From NCBI GenBank assembly GCA_026413865.1, contig JAOAKB010000006.1, forward strand, positions 1-35,725: 35,725 nucleotides of DNA, read 5' to 3'. Below are positions 24,299 through 33,294 of the stretch, one piece after another. Source of the stretch: Nitrososphaeria archaeon. Its GTDB lineage: Archaea > Thermoproteota > Nitrososphaeria > JACIWG01. The first letter of the stretch is position 1. Each line of letters starts with the position of its first letter. The translations under genes and the position numbers were made by a program. Under the pieces are notes generated by a model. It saw only the letters and a list, made by a program, of their open reading frames with translations, searched no databases and was not told where the DNA came from.

Positions 24299-24306
24299 TT
24301 TATATA
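24299..24306 (+). promoter_or_regulatory. TATA box of the TspO-like gene
   Basis: TTTATATA (approximate position) is about 27 bases before the ATG at 24329 with no Shine-Dalgarno, consistent with a leaderless transcript. The rest of the 24122-24328 gap is T-rich and holds no gene. Confidence 0.5.
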
Positions 24307-24328
24307 CAAGGAAATAATTTTTTATAAT

Positions 24329-25114
24329 ATGAAGACAAGTGGTAATAAAAGCTATTTTTCCATCATTCGTTGGGCTAATGTTTTATTATTTATTTTTACT
24401 CTTTTGGTTAACGGTTTAGCAGGTGGTACAACATTTATTGGCGGTAAAAACACTGCGCAAGTTTCTGACAGTTATCCAACCTTAATCACGCCCGCTGGTT
24501 ATGTTTTCTCTATTTGGGGCGTCATTTATATTCTATTGGGTGTTTATGTAGTATACCAATTTTTTGCTTTTTCTCTTGTTGAAAAGTTTCAAAGGAGGAT
24601 TGGATGGTTGTTTGTTTTAAGCTGTATATTTAATGTTATATGGCTTTTCCTTTGGCAGTTTGAGTATCTAACTTTATCTGTTATCCTAATGTTTTTACTA
24701 TTAGCAACTTTGATTTCTATATATTTGCGTCTTGATATAGGTAAGTCTAAAGTTTCAATTACTGAGCGACTAGTGTTTCATTTACCGTTTAGTGTTTACT
24801 TAGGTTGGATATCAATAGCCTCTATTGCTAACGTAGCCGTTACTTTGGTTTCTTTAAAATGGAATGGCTTTAGTATAGATTTTACGGTTTGGGTGACTTT
24901 GATTATAATTGCAGTCTTACTAATTACGTTAATTATGCTTGTTACAAGGAAGGATTTAGCGTATGCACTGGTTGTTGTCTGGGCTTTATTAGGTATTTCA
25001 GTAAAGCAAAGTGGGAATCAAACAGTTGTCCTGTTAATAGAAATATGTACTCTTATCATAGTTTTAGCTTTAATTGCAATAGTACTTTTGGCTTTTATTA
25101 GAGGACGGAAATAG
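24329..25114 (+). CDS. TspO/MBR-related tryptophan-rich membrane protein
   Basis: This 261-residue membrane protein has about seven hydrophobic segments. The N-terminal part has NGLAGGTTFIGGKNT, then ITPAGYVFSIWGVIYILLGVYVVYQ, which resembles the TspO/peripheral benzodiazepine receptor signature (Pro, Phe-x-x-x-Trp, Tyr-x-Leu-x-G). The total length is about 100 residues more than classical TspO, as in the longer bacterial and archaeal variants. Several Trp residues line the helices. TspO proteins bind porphyrins and cholesterol-like ligands; the ligand here is unknown. Its codon choice (many T-ending codons) is similar to neighbours, so recent transfer is not obvious. Confidence 0.72.
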   Translation: MKTSGNKSYFSIIRWANVLLFIFTLLVNGLAGGTTFIGGKNTAQVSDSYPTLITPAGYVFSIWGVIYILLGVYVVYQFFAFSLVEKFQRRIGWLFVLSCIFNVIWLFLWQFEYLTLSVILMFLLLATLISIYLRLDIGKSKVSITERLVFHLPFSVYLGWISIASIANVAVTLVSLKWNGFSIDFTVWVTLIIIAVLLITLIMLVTRKDLAYALVVVWALLGISVKQSGNQTVVLLIEICTLIIVLALIAIVLLAFIRGRK

Positions 25115-25254
25115 GCTATATCATTAGGTACATGATTATTTTAAATTGTTTTTAGTATGGTAGGTAGAAACCATTTTTATCAAGTCCTATAATCTATTAT
25201 GTAATGTTAGGAAAAGTTTAAAATTCTCGTAATATCTCTTTTGAAAGTTAGATG

Positions 25255-25263
25255 TTTATATAG
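25255..25263 (+). promoter_or_regulatory. TATA box of ppsA
   Basis: TTTATATAG predicts transcription starting near 25283. That excludes the in-frame TTG at 25279 and favours the ATG at 25294, which has a GAGG at 25285-25288 as a short Shine-Dalgarno. Confidence 0.55.
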
Positions 25264-25293
25264 TAGTTATTTTTTGCCTTGGTCGAGGAAACT

Positions 25294-27675
25294 ATGTCTA
25301 AAAAGGATAGATTCTTTCTAGAATTCGAGGAGATAAGGAAGGAGGATGTACCGCTTGTAGGTGGAAAGAATGCAAGCTTGGGTGAAATGATAAATGCAGG
25401 TATACCTGTTCCACCAGGCTTTGCTTTAACAGCAGCAGGATACGACTATTTTATAAACGCTTCAGGTGTTGCTGAAAAGATTGTTGAACTTCTTTCTGGT
25501 CTTGATATTAATGATCTTGCAAAGCTTACTGAAACTTCTAAAAAGGTCCGTGCTCTTATAGAATCTTGCGAGTTTCCTAAGGCTCTTGAAGAGGAACTCA
25601 TGAAATACTATAAACGTCTTGGTGAAAAGGTTGGTAAAGAAAATCCTGAAGTTGCAGTAAGAAGTAGTGCTACAGCTGAAGACCTTCCAACAGCCTCTTT
25701 TGCCGGCCAACAGGAAACATACCTTTTTGTTTCAGGAAGAGAAGCTCTTGTTGAAAGTACTAAAAAGTGTATAAGTTCACTGTTTACACCAAGGGCTATA
25801 GCTTATAGGGTTGAAAAGGGCTTTGACCACTTTAAGGTTAAGCTTTCTGTTGGTGTCCAAAAGATGGTTAATAGTAAGGCTGCTGGTGTAATGTTCACAC
25901 TAAATCCAGCAACAGGCGACAATAAAGTAATAATGATTGAAGGAGCTTGGGGTGTTGGAGAATCTGTTGTACAAGGCCATGTTGACCCAGACAGGTTTGT
26001 TGTAGAAAAAGGTACATACAAGATACTTGAAAAGAATATTTCGCAGAAGAAGTTGATGACAATAAAGGGTAAGAGTGAAGACGGCTTCAGCAAGGAAGTT
26101 GAAGTTCCACCAGAACTCCAGAATGTGCCATGTTTAACAGATGAACAGGTTGTAGAATTGGCAAAATATGCTGAGCTTATTGAAAAACATTATGGTCGTG
26201 CAATGGATATAGAGTGGGCTCTAGACTCTGACACTAACAAACTATACATTGTACAGGCTAGGCCTGAAACAGTATGGTCTTCTAGAACAGAAGCTGAAGC
26301 AAAGGTTGAGAAGGTTAAGCCGGCTGAAGCAAAGATTCTAGTAAGAGGTCTTGGAGCGTCGCCAGGTAGAGCCTCTGGAAAGGTTAGAGTTATAATGGAT
26401 GTAAAGGACATTTCACAGTTCCAGGAAGGTGAAATCCTTGTTACTGAAATGACCGCTCCAGACTGGGTTCCTGCAATGAGAAAGGCTGCTGCAATCGTAA
26501 CAAATGGTGGCGGTATGACTGCTCATGCTGCTATAGTTTCTAGGGAGCTTGGTGTACCATGTGTTGTTGGAACAAAAATAGCTACAGATGTTCTTAAGAC
26601 TGGACAGCTAGTGACTGTAGACGGTTCACTTGGCATAATATATGAAGGTGTTATTGAGGAAGCTAAGCCTGAAGTAAAGGCTGAAGTTCCTGCAGCCGCT
26701 GTTGTAGCAAGCACTGTACCCATTACTGGCACAAAAGTTTACATGAATCTTGGAGAGCCTGATAAAATTGATGAATACAAGGATCTACCATTTGATGGGA
26801 TTGGGTTGATGAGAATAGAATTCATTATCGCCGACTGGGTTGGTGAACATCCAATGGCTCTAATTGAACAAGGTAAGCCACAGGTCTTTGTGGACAGGCT
26901 TGCTGACGGTATCGCTAAGGTTGCTAGTGCAATATATCCTAGACCTGTTGTTGTTAGGTTAAGTGATTTCAAGACAAACGAATATGCTGCTTTAAAGGGT
27001 GGTGAAAAATATGAGCCGAAAGAAAATAATCCTATGATAGGCTGGAGAGGTGTATCAAGATACATTAGTCCAGAATATGAGCCAGGCTTTAGACTGGAAT
27101 GCAAGGCTATAAAGAAGGTAAGAGACGAGATGGGTTTAAAGAACGTTTGGGTGATGTTACCATTCGTTAGAACAACATGGGAAGTTGAAAAGGCTACCAA
27201 AATAATGAAGGAAGAAGGCCTAGAACGTGGAAAAGACTTTAAACTATGGTTCATGGCAGAAGTTCCATCCATAATAATATTGGCTGACGAATTCAGTAAA
27301 CTCTGTGATGGCTTCAGCATAGGCTCTAACGACCTCACACAGCTACTACTAGGTGCAGATAGAGACAGTGGTATACTCGGAAACCTAGGCTACTTTGATG
27401 AAAGAGATCCTGCAGTATTGAGGTCTATTGCACACCTAATTAAGGTAGCGCACGAAAACGGTGTGACTGTAAGCATTTGTGGACAAGCACCATCGGTGTA
27501 CCCTGAAATAACAGAGTTTCTTGTAGAAAATGGAATAGACAGTATTTCAGTAAATCCTGATGTTGTTGTAGCCACAAAGAAGCTTGTAGCAAGTGTTGAA
27601 CAGAAGCTTATACTAAAGCGTCTTTCAGAACTTAAGAATACCTTATCTAATCAGAAATCAAGCCTTCTAAAATAA
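25294..27675 (+). CDS. ppsA: Phosphoenolpyruvate synthase (pyruvate, water dikinase)
   Basis: The enzyme converts pyruvate and ATP to PEP, AMP and phosphate, the entry to gluconeogenesis in archaea. The product has 793 residues from the ATG. The N-terminal ATP-grasp domain begins at LVGGKNASLGEM and includes RSSATAEDLPTASFAGQQET. The swivelling phospho-histidine domain has the signature TNGGGMTAHAAIVSRELG with catalytic His411. The C-terminal TIM barrel has GWRGVSRYI, the segment FMAEVPSIIILADEF, SIGSNDLTQLLLGADRDSG and SICGQAPS with the catalytic Cys. No residue appears missing. It is a single gene with its own promoter, 81 bp before sufC. Confidence 0.96.
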   Translation: MSKKDRFFLEFEEIRKEDVPLVGGKNASLGEMINAGIPVPPGFALTAAGYDYFINASGVAEKIVELLSGLDINDLAKLTETSKKVRALIESCEFPKALEEELMKYYKRLGEKVGKENPEVAVRSSATAEDLPTASFAGQQETYLFVSGREALVESTKKCISSLFTPRAIAYRVEKGFDHFKVKLSVGVQKMVNSKAAGVMFTLNPATGDNKVIMIEGAWGVGESVVQGHVDPDRFVVEKGTYKILEKNISQKKLMTIKGKSEDGFSKEVEVPPELQNVPCLTDEQVVELAKYAELIEKHYGRAMDIEWALDSDTNKLYIVQARPETVWSSRTEAEAKVEKVKPAEAKILVRGLGASPGRASGKVRVIMDVKDISQFQEGEILVTEMTAPDWVPAMRKAAAIVTNGGGMTAHAAIVSRELGVPCVVGTKIATDVLKTGQLVTVDGSLGIIYEGVIEEAKPEVKAEVPAAAVVASTVPITGTKVYMNLGEPDKIDEYKDLPFDGIGLMRIEFIIADWVGEHPMALIEQGKPQVFVDRLADGIAKVASAIYPRPVVVRLSDFKTNEYAALKGGEKYEPKENNPMIGWRGVSRYISPEYEPGFRLECKAIKKVRDEMGLKNVWVMLPFVRTTWEVEKATKIMKEEGLERGKDFKLWFMAEVPSIIILADEFSKLCDGFSIGSNDLTQLLLGADRDSGILGNLGYFDERDPAVLRSIAHLIKVAHENGVTVSICGQAPSVYPEITEFLVENGIDSISVNPDVVVATKKLVASVEQKLILKRLSELKNTLSNQKSSLLK

Positions 27676-27753
27676 TTTTCTCCCACATCCTTTTATTTTT
27701 TCCATCATCTAATCGTTTATTTATTTCCATGAATTAATGTTGGATGTGAGTCT

Positions 27754-28512
27754 ATGCTACTGGACATAAGAAACCTGACTGTGGAAGTAGAGGGTAAAAC
27801 AGTATTAAAGAATCTTTCACTATCCATAGGTTTTGGGGAGACAATTCTGCTTATGGGCCCAAACGGCTCAGGAAAATCTTCGCTAATATACACTTTAATG
27901 GGCCACCCTCAATATAAGATAAAGAGTGGTTCCATATTTTTTAAAGAAAGGAATATAACAAATATGTCTACTGAAGAGAGAGTTAAATTGGGGTTAGGTG
28001 CTGCTTTACAGTTTCCTCCAAAAATTTATGGTATCACCCTTAGAAATTTAGCCAAAAAACTTGCTAAAAATGATGCTGAAATTGATTCAATAGCCTCTTT
28101 GCTTAATTTAACCAAATTTCTGGATAGAGAAATTAATGTAGGCTTTAGTGGTGGTGAAATGAAGCGTGTAGAAATATTCTTCCTTCTTCTTCAGAAACCT
28201 TCTCTCGCACTATTGGATGAACCTGATTCTGGTGTGGATGTTGAAAACATGACTGTTGTAGGTAATGCGATAGGAAGGCTTCTCTCAAACAGCAATAATA
28301 GTGCGATGAAAAAGCCTTCTGGTCTAATTGTAACACATTTAGGATATATTTCAAGATATGTTTTGACTCATAGAACCTATATTATGCAAAATGGTACAAT
28401 AATATGCTATGGTCCTACAGAAAACCTTGTAAATGATGTGTTAAAGCATGGATTTGACTGGTGCATAAAATGCTATGATAATCGTGTATCATGTAAGATG
28501 GTGGGCGAATAG
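27754..28512 (+). CDS. sufC: SufC, ABC-type ATPase of Fe-S cluster assembly
   Basis: The product is a 252-residue cytosolic ABC ATPase that drives the SufB scaffold. Walker A is G35PNGSGKS42, the Q-loop segment ALQFPP is at about 84-89, the signature is F131SGGEMKR138, Walker B is LALLDEPDSG (151-160), and a switch His lies in IVTHLGYI. The LDEPDSGVD variant is characteristic of SufC rather than of transporters. Unlike typical SufC, the C-terminus has a short cysteine-bearing tail (C237, C240, C247 in the last 17 residues). The gene is followed after 3 bases by sufB. No sufD, sufS or sufE lies in this window, matching the minimal SufC-SufB type found in many archaea. Confidence 0.93.
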   Translation: MLLDIRNLTVEVEGKTVLKNLSLSIGFGETILLMGPNGSGKSSLIYTLMGHPQYKIKSGSIFFKERNITNMSTEERVKLGLGAALQFPPKIYGITLRNLAKKLAKNDAEIDSIASLLNLTKFLDREINVGFSGGEMKRVEIFFLLLQKPSLALLDEPDSGVDVENMTVVGNAIGRLLSNSNNSAMKKPSGLIVTHLGYISRYVLTHRTYIMQNGTIICYGPTENLVNDVLKHGFDWCIKCYDNRVSCKMVGE

Positions 28513-28515
28513 GAT

Positions 28516-29751
28516 TTGAATATAAATGAAAAGATTGATTTCCTGAATAATAGGGCAAGGGTTTCCTTGCAAAATAGATGTCCTTACGGACCAGACGTGG
28601 ACCTTTCACCTTATATTAAATTCGAGAATAGGTTAAAGGAAATTGAAGATATAAGCTTGCTTCCAGAAAATGTTATTGGAAGGTTAAAAAGTTTTGGCAT
28701 AGACTTAGGTGATACCAGTAAATCTTCTGGATACTTGCAGATAGACAATAATCTAGTATATAAGAAGAAACTTTATCCAAATGTTGAAATATTAAGTTTA
28801 AAGGAGGCACTAAATGATAGTTATTTTGTTGAAAATTATTTCTGGAATCTTATAGACGTTGGACAAGATAAGTTTACTGCCGCTGCACAATTATATGGTC
28901 AAGGAGGCTATGTAATAGTTTCTAAAGAAAATTCTGTTACAGAAATTCCGGTTCAAACATGCCTTTTCATAAAAGATACAGAAGTCTTTCAAGCTCCACA
29001 TAATATTGTTGTTGCGGAACCAAATTCTGTTCTACATGTTGTTACTGGTTGTGCTGCAATGCCTGAAACTGTAGGATTACATGCTGGGATAACAGAATTT
29101 TATGTTAAAAAGAATTCTACTGTAACATTTACAATGATACATGATTGGAGCAAAGCTACTCACGTTCGTCCAAGAACAGCTGTGGTTGTTGAAGATGGTG
29201 GAACATTTATCAACAATTACATAAACTTAAATGTCTCAGGCCTTAACTCTATGCAATCTTATCCCATAGTATATTTAAAAGGTGAACATTCTAGAACATT
29301 TATGTCATCAATTATTGTTGGAAGGTCAAATTCTTATATCGATTTGGGTTCCGCTGTGAAAGTTACTGGCAAAGATTCTAGTGCTGAAATCATATCCAGA
29401 TCTGTTTCAACCGATTCTTCAAAAATTGTTTCAAGGGCCAGAATATCTTCTGAAGCGCCTGGTGTAAAGGGGCATATAGAATGTCGTGGTCTTATCCTAA
29501 ATGATGGTTCTGGTATTTGGACTGTGCCTGAACTTGATTCTAATGTTAAGGACGTGGATTTAACTCATGAAGCTGCTGTGGGAAAACTTTCTGAAGAAGT
29601 AATATTCTATCTACTCACTAAGGGTATTGGACGAGATGAAGCAGTATCTATGCTTGTTAGAGGTTTTCTTGAAGTAAAGGTTCCTAATCTGCCAACTTTA
29701 CTTGAAAAGCAGATTAAAATTTTAATGGAATCTAGTACAAAATTTTTATAA
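28516..29751 (+). CDS. sufB: SufB/SufD-family Fe-S scaffold protein
   Basis: This 411-residue partner of SufC builds iron-sulfur clusters. The beta-helix core is visible from about 130 to 340, with the family end segment DLTHEAAVGKLSEEVIFYLLTKGI holding H351-E352 (the His-Glu pair conserved in SufB), and the SufC-binding tail after it. Two other cysteines of note are C22 in the N-terminal region and C323. By my alignment from memory, the cysteine that E. coli SufB uses for cluster building (Cys405) is Ser332 here. The start is TTG at 28516, three bases after the sufC stop. The single SufB-like chain would act as a homodimer in place of SufB-SufD. Confidence 0.9.
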   Translation: MNINEKIDFLNNRARVSLQNRCPYGPDVDLSPYIKFENRLKEIEDISLLPENVIGRLKSFGIDLGDTSKSSGYLQIDNNLVYKKKLYPNVEILSLKEALNDSYFVENYFWNLIDVGQDKFTAAAQLYGQGGYVIVSKENSVTEIPVQTCLFIKDTEVFQAPHNIVVAEPNSVLHVVTGCAAMPETVGLHAGITEFYVKKNSTVTFTMIHDWSKATHVRPRTAVVVEDGGTFINNYINLNVSGLNSMQSYPIVYLKGEHSRTFMSSIIVGRSNSYIDLGSAVKVTGKDSSAEIISRSVSTDSSKIVSRARISSEAPGVKGHIECRGLILNDGSGIWTVPELDSNVKDVDLTHEAAVGKLSEEVIFYLLTKGIGRDEAVSMLVRGFLEVKVPNLPTLLEKQIKILMESSTKFL

Positions 29752-29801
29752 TATTAAATTTAAAATTTTTTAGTATTGTATGTGGTGGTGGTATATAAAA
29801 T

Positions 29802-30251
29802 TTGGTTACAAAGATTAGGGAAATGAATATCGACGATCTTCCAGAAGTTTTTCATATAGGCGAATCTCTGTTTTCTAGCGAAACTTTTCCAATAATGTAT
29901 AGGACATGGGACGAGTATACGGTAACTTCCCTTTTTAATAACAATAAGGATTTGTGTTTAGTCGCTGAATATAATGATAAAGTTATAGGTTTCATAATGG
30001 GCACAATTTTTGAAAAATCTCAATCTCCATGGAAGTATGGGTATGTTGTATGGCTTGGTGTTAGGAAAAGATATCAAGGGTCTGGTATTGCAAGTAGACT
30101 ATATGATAGTTTGGAGGATAGATTTAAAGAGCTTGGTGTAAGAATTGTTCTAGCTGATATTGAAGCAACAAACGTTAAAGCTCTTAAATTCTTTGAAAAG
30201 AAAAAGTTTGAACGTACAGCCTCGTACATTTGGGTTAAAAAGAGTCTTTAG
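29802..30251 (+). CDS. GNAT-family N-acetyltransferase
   Basis: This 149-residue acetyl-CoA-dependent transferase starts with KIREMNIDDLPEV. The acetyl-CoA-binding motif A is VWLGVRKRYQGSGIASRLYDSL (R/Q-x-x-G-x-G/A type, about residues 85-106). It ends with ADIEATNVKALKFFEKKKFERTASYIW (motif B), close to RimI-type enzymes that acetylate protein N-termini. The substrate cannot be deduced. The start is TTG at 29802, about 10 bases after a GGTGGTGG run. It converges on the next gene with 3 bases between stop codons. Confidence 0.86.
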   Translation: MVTKIREMNIDDLPEVFHIGESLFSSETFPIMYRTWDEYTVTSLFNNNKDLCLVAEYNDKVIGFIMGTIFEKSQSPWKYGYVVWLGVRKRYQGSGIASRLYDSLEDRFKELGVRIVLADIEATNVKALKFFEKKKFERTASYIWVKKSL

Positions 30252-30254
30252 AAA

Positions 30255-30917
30255 CTAGAGGTTCCTAGAAAGTTCTTCAAAGCCTTCTTCAAGTTTAACT
30301 ATCGGAAAGTAAACCCATTTTGGTTCAAGTAGGTTATCTGTTATTTTCCATTCTTCTATCGCTGAAACTCTGTATCCAACAAATCTTCCACTAATCTCGT
30401 TTTCTGAAATATAGGTGAAGTATATTCTTCTACTTCTGTCAAATATTCTTTGAACAAGTTTAATGGTATAAACATACTTATCATGATGTTTCCAGTTGTA
30501 GAGTACGAATGCTCTTTTTATAATAGGCCAGCCTAAGGTAGATCGAAGAAGGTCTTCAAAGTTTAGCATTCTAACTATAAGTGGTGTATCTTTTGGAAAG
30601 TTTCTAAAGTCACTTTTTTCATCAATGTATATTAATGGAATATAAACATCTGTTCCCTCTATTCCCTTTGATGGTGAAATCAATTTTTTACCACCTGCTG
30701 TTGAAAATTTTAAAAATTTTTCTCCAACATCCTCATCTTCTGTAAAAAATATGTTTAAAAAGTCGCTTGTATCATCTGGGTCCCCAAAAGTAAAATAATT
30801 TCTAGTTCGCCCTGTTCCAGTAACAAATATTCCACCATAATATTGCATCAATTCTGTAGTTTTTGAGGCTACAATCATTTTTGCAAGTTCTTCTAACGAT
30901 TTTACTTTAAATATCAT
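30255..30917 (-). CDS. Hypothetical conserved-looking soluble protein
   Basis: This 220-residue soluble protein of no family I recognise mixes strands and helices. Segments worth noting are YGGIFVTGTGRTRNYFTFGDPDD (about 27-49), a possible nucleotide or acidic loop; NIFFTEDEDVGEKFL; and aromatic-rich NWKHHDKYVYTIKLVQ. There is no signal peptide, membrane helix or cysteine pair. It begins with ATG after an AT-rich region (TTTAATAAATTATAG) that may hold its TATA box. It is divergent from the GAPDH gene across 96 bp. No function proposed. Confidence 0.65.
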   Translation of the reverse strand: MIFKVKSLEELAKMIVASKTTELMQYYGGIFVTGTGRTRNYFTFGDPDDTSDFLNIFFTEDEDVGEKFLKFSTAGGKKLISPSKGIEGTDVYIPLIYIDEKSDFRNFPKDTPLIVRMLNFEDLLRSTLGWPIIKRAFVLYNWKHHDKYVYTIKLVQRIFDRSRRIYFTYISENEISGRFVGYRVSAIEEWKITDNLLEPKWVYFPIVKLEEGFEELSRNL

Positions 30918-30975
30918 TTTATCACTACTACATTCACTCTATAATTTATTAAATTTTTTCATGAAAGACGAAAAC

Positions 30976-30983
30976 TTTTATAG
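30976..30983 (+). promoter_or_regulatory. TATA box of the GAPDH gene
   Basis: TTTTATAG lies 31 bases before the GAPDH ATG at 31014. A GAGGAG just before the start (31005-31010) would be at the transcript's 5' end. Confidence 0.5.
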
Positions 30984-31007
30984 GTGTAGTATATGTCCAT
31001 TATTTGA

Positions 31008-32036
<1,029 letters not shown>

Positions 32037-32067
32037 AAACTAGTACAGCCATAGGGTGTTTTAGCAT

Positions 32068-33294
32068 TTGAAGTATAAAACATTAGATGATGTGAACGTT
32101 AAAGGTAAAACTGTTATTGTTAGAGTTGACTTTAATTCAACTGTAGACCCTGAAACTAAAAAGCTTTTAGATGATGAAAGAATAAAATTGCATTCTATAA
32201 CAATTAAGGAACTTGCTGAAAAGGGTGCCAAAGTTGTAGTTCTCGCTCATCAAGGTAGGCCTGGTGATCCTGATTTTATTGGGTTAGAACAGCATGCTCT
32301 ACGTCTAAAAGATATATTGGGTATGAATATAAAATTCATTGAAGATATTGTTGGAGAGAAGGCAATTAATGCAATAAAAACATTAAAAGACGGCGAAATT
32401 CTCCTATTGGATAATGTTCGGTGTCTACCTGATGAAATGGCTAAAAAATCTATTGAAGAACATGCTAATTCAACTATCGTTAAAGTTCTTGCACCATTAG
32501 CTGATATGTTTATTATCGATGCTTTTGCAGCTGCACATCGTGCGCATGCATCCATTGTAGGCTTTATTCCAAAACTTCCTACTGTTTTCGGTAGAATAAT
32601 GGAGAAAGAGGTTCTTGCAATCGATAAGGTTAGGTCTGTTGAAAATAGGCCTATAGTGTATGTTTTAGGTGGTTCAAAGGTTAAAGAAGGTGTTGAAATT
32701 TCAGAATACGTTTTATCAAATAATAGAGTTGACTACATACTTACTGGAGGTCTTGTTGCACAACTGTTTTTGTATGCTAAAGGAATAAACTTAGGTGACA
32801 TTAATGTTAATGTCCTAAAGGAAAGAGGTCTTCTCGACCTTGTTTCAAAAGCTAAAACCCTTATTGACACTTTCAAAGAAAAGATTGTTACACCAAAAGA
32901 TTTGGCAGTCAAATTTGATGGTAATAGAAAGGAAATACTTGTTGAAGAGCTGCCAACAGAATATGAAATATCCGATATTGGTTCTAAGACAATGGACTAT
33001 TTTGTAAAGTTCCTATCTAATGCTAAAGCTGTTTTCTTACACGGTCCTATGGGTATATATGAGGATAGTAAATTTATAGAGGGTACAAGGGCTGTTTTTA
33101 AAGCTGCTGTAGAATCTAAAGCCTTCACTGTTGCTGGTGGCGGCCACACTATAGCCGCGTTAAGTAGACTTGGCCTATATGGGAAAGTATCATATGTTAG
33201 CTCTGGTGGTGGCGCACTTTTAGAAGCTCTTATGGGCAAAAAGCTTCCAGTTATTGAAGCTATAGAAAAATATCAAACAAAATTTTTTAATTAG
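32068..33294 (+). CDS. pgk: Phosphoglycerate kinase
   Basis: The product is a 408-residue kinase that interconverts 1,3-bisphosphoglycerate + ADP and 3-phosphoglycerate + ATP. N-domain marks are VIVRVDFNSTVD, LAHQGRPGD, LLLDNVRC and DAFAAAHRAHAS. C-domain marks are VLGGSKVKEG, YILTGG, LHGPMGIYED and the GGGHTIAAL loop. The divergence from bacterial enzymes (DAFAAAHR instead of DAFGTAHR) and the absence of insertions suit archaeal PGK. It starts with TTG at 32068, about 9 bases after AGGGTG. The stop codon overlaps the end of the convergent surface-protein gene by 8 bases. It is the second gene of the gap-pgk operon. Confidence 0.94.
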   Translation: MKYKTLDDVNVKGKTVIVRVDFNSTVDPETKKLLDDERIKLHSITIKELAEKGAKVVVLAHQGRPGDPDFIGLEQHALRLKDILGMNIKFIEDIVGEKAINAIKTLKDGEILLLDNVRCLPDEMAKKSIEEHANSTIVKVLAPLADMFIIDAFAAAHRAHASIVGFIPKLPTVFGRIMEKEVLAIDKVRSVENRPIVYVLGGSKVKEGVEISEYVLSNNRVDYILTGGLVAQLFLYAKGINLGDINVNVLKERGLLDLVSKAKTLIDTFKEKIVTPKDLAVKFDGNRKEILVEELPTEYEISDIGSKTMDYFVKFLSNAKAVFLHGPMGIYEDSKFIEGTRAVFKAAVESKAFTVAGGGHTIAALSRLGLYGKVSYVSSGGGALLEALMGKKLPVIEAIEKYQTKFFN

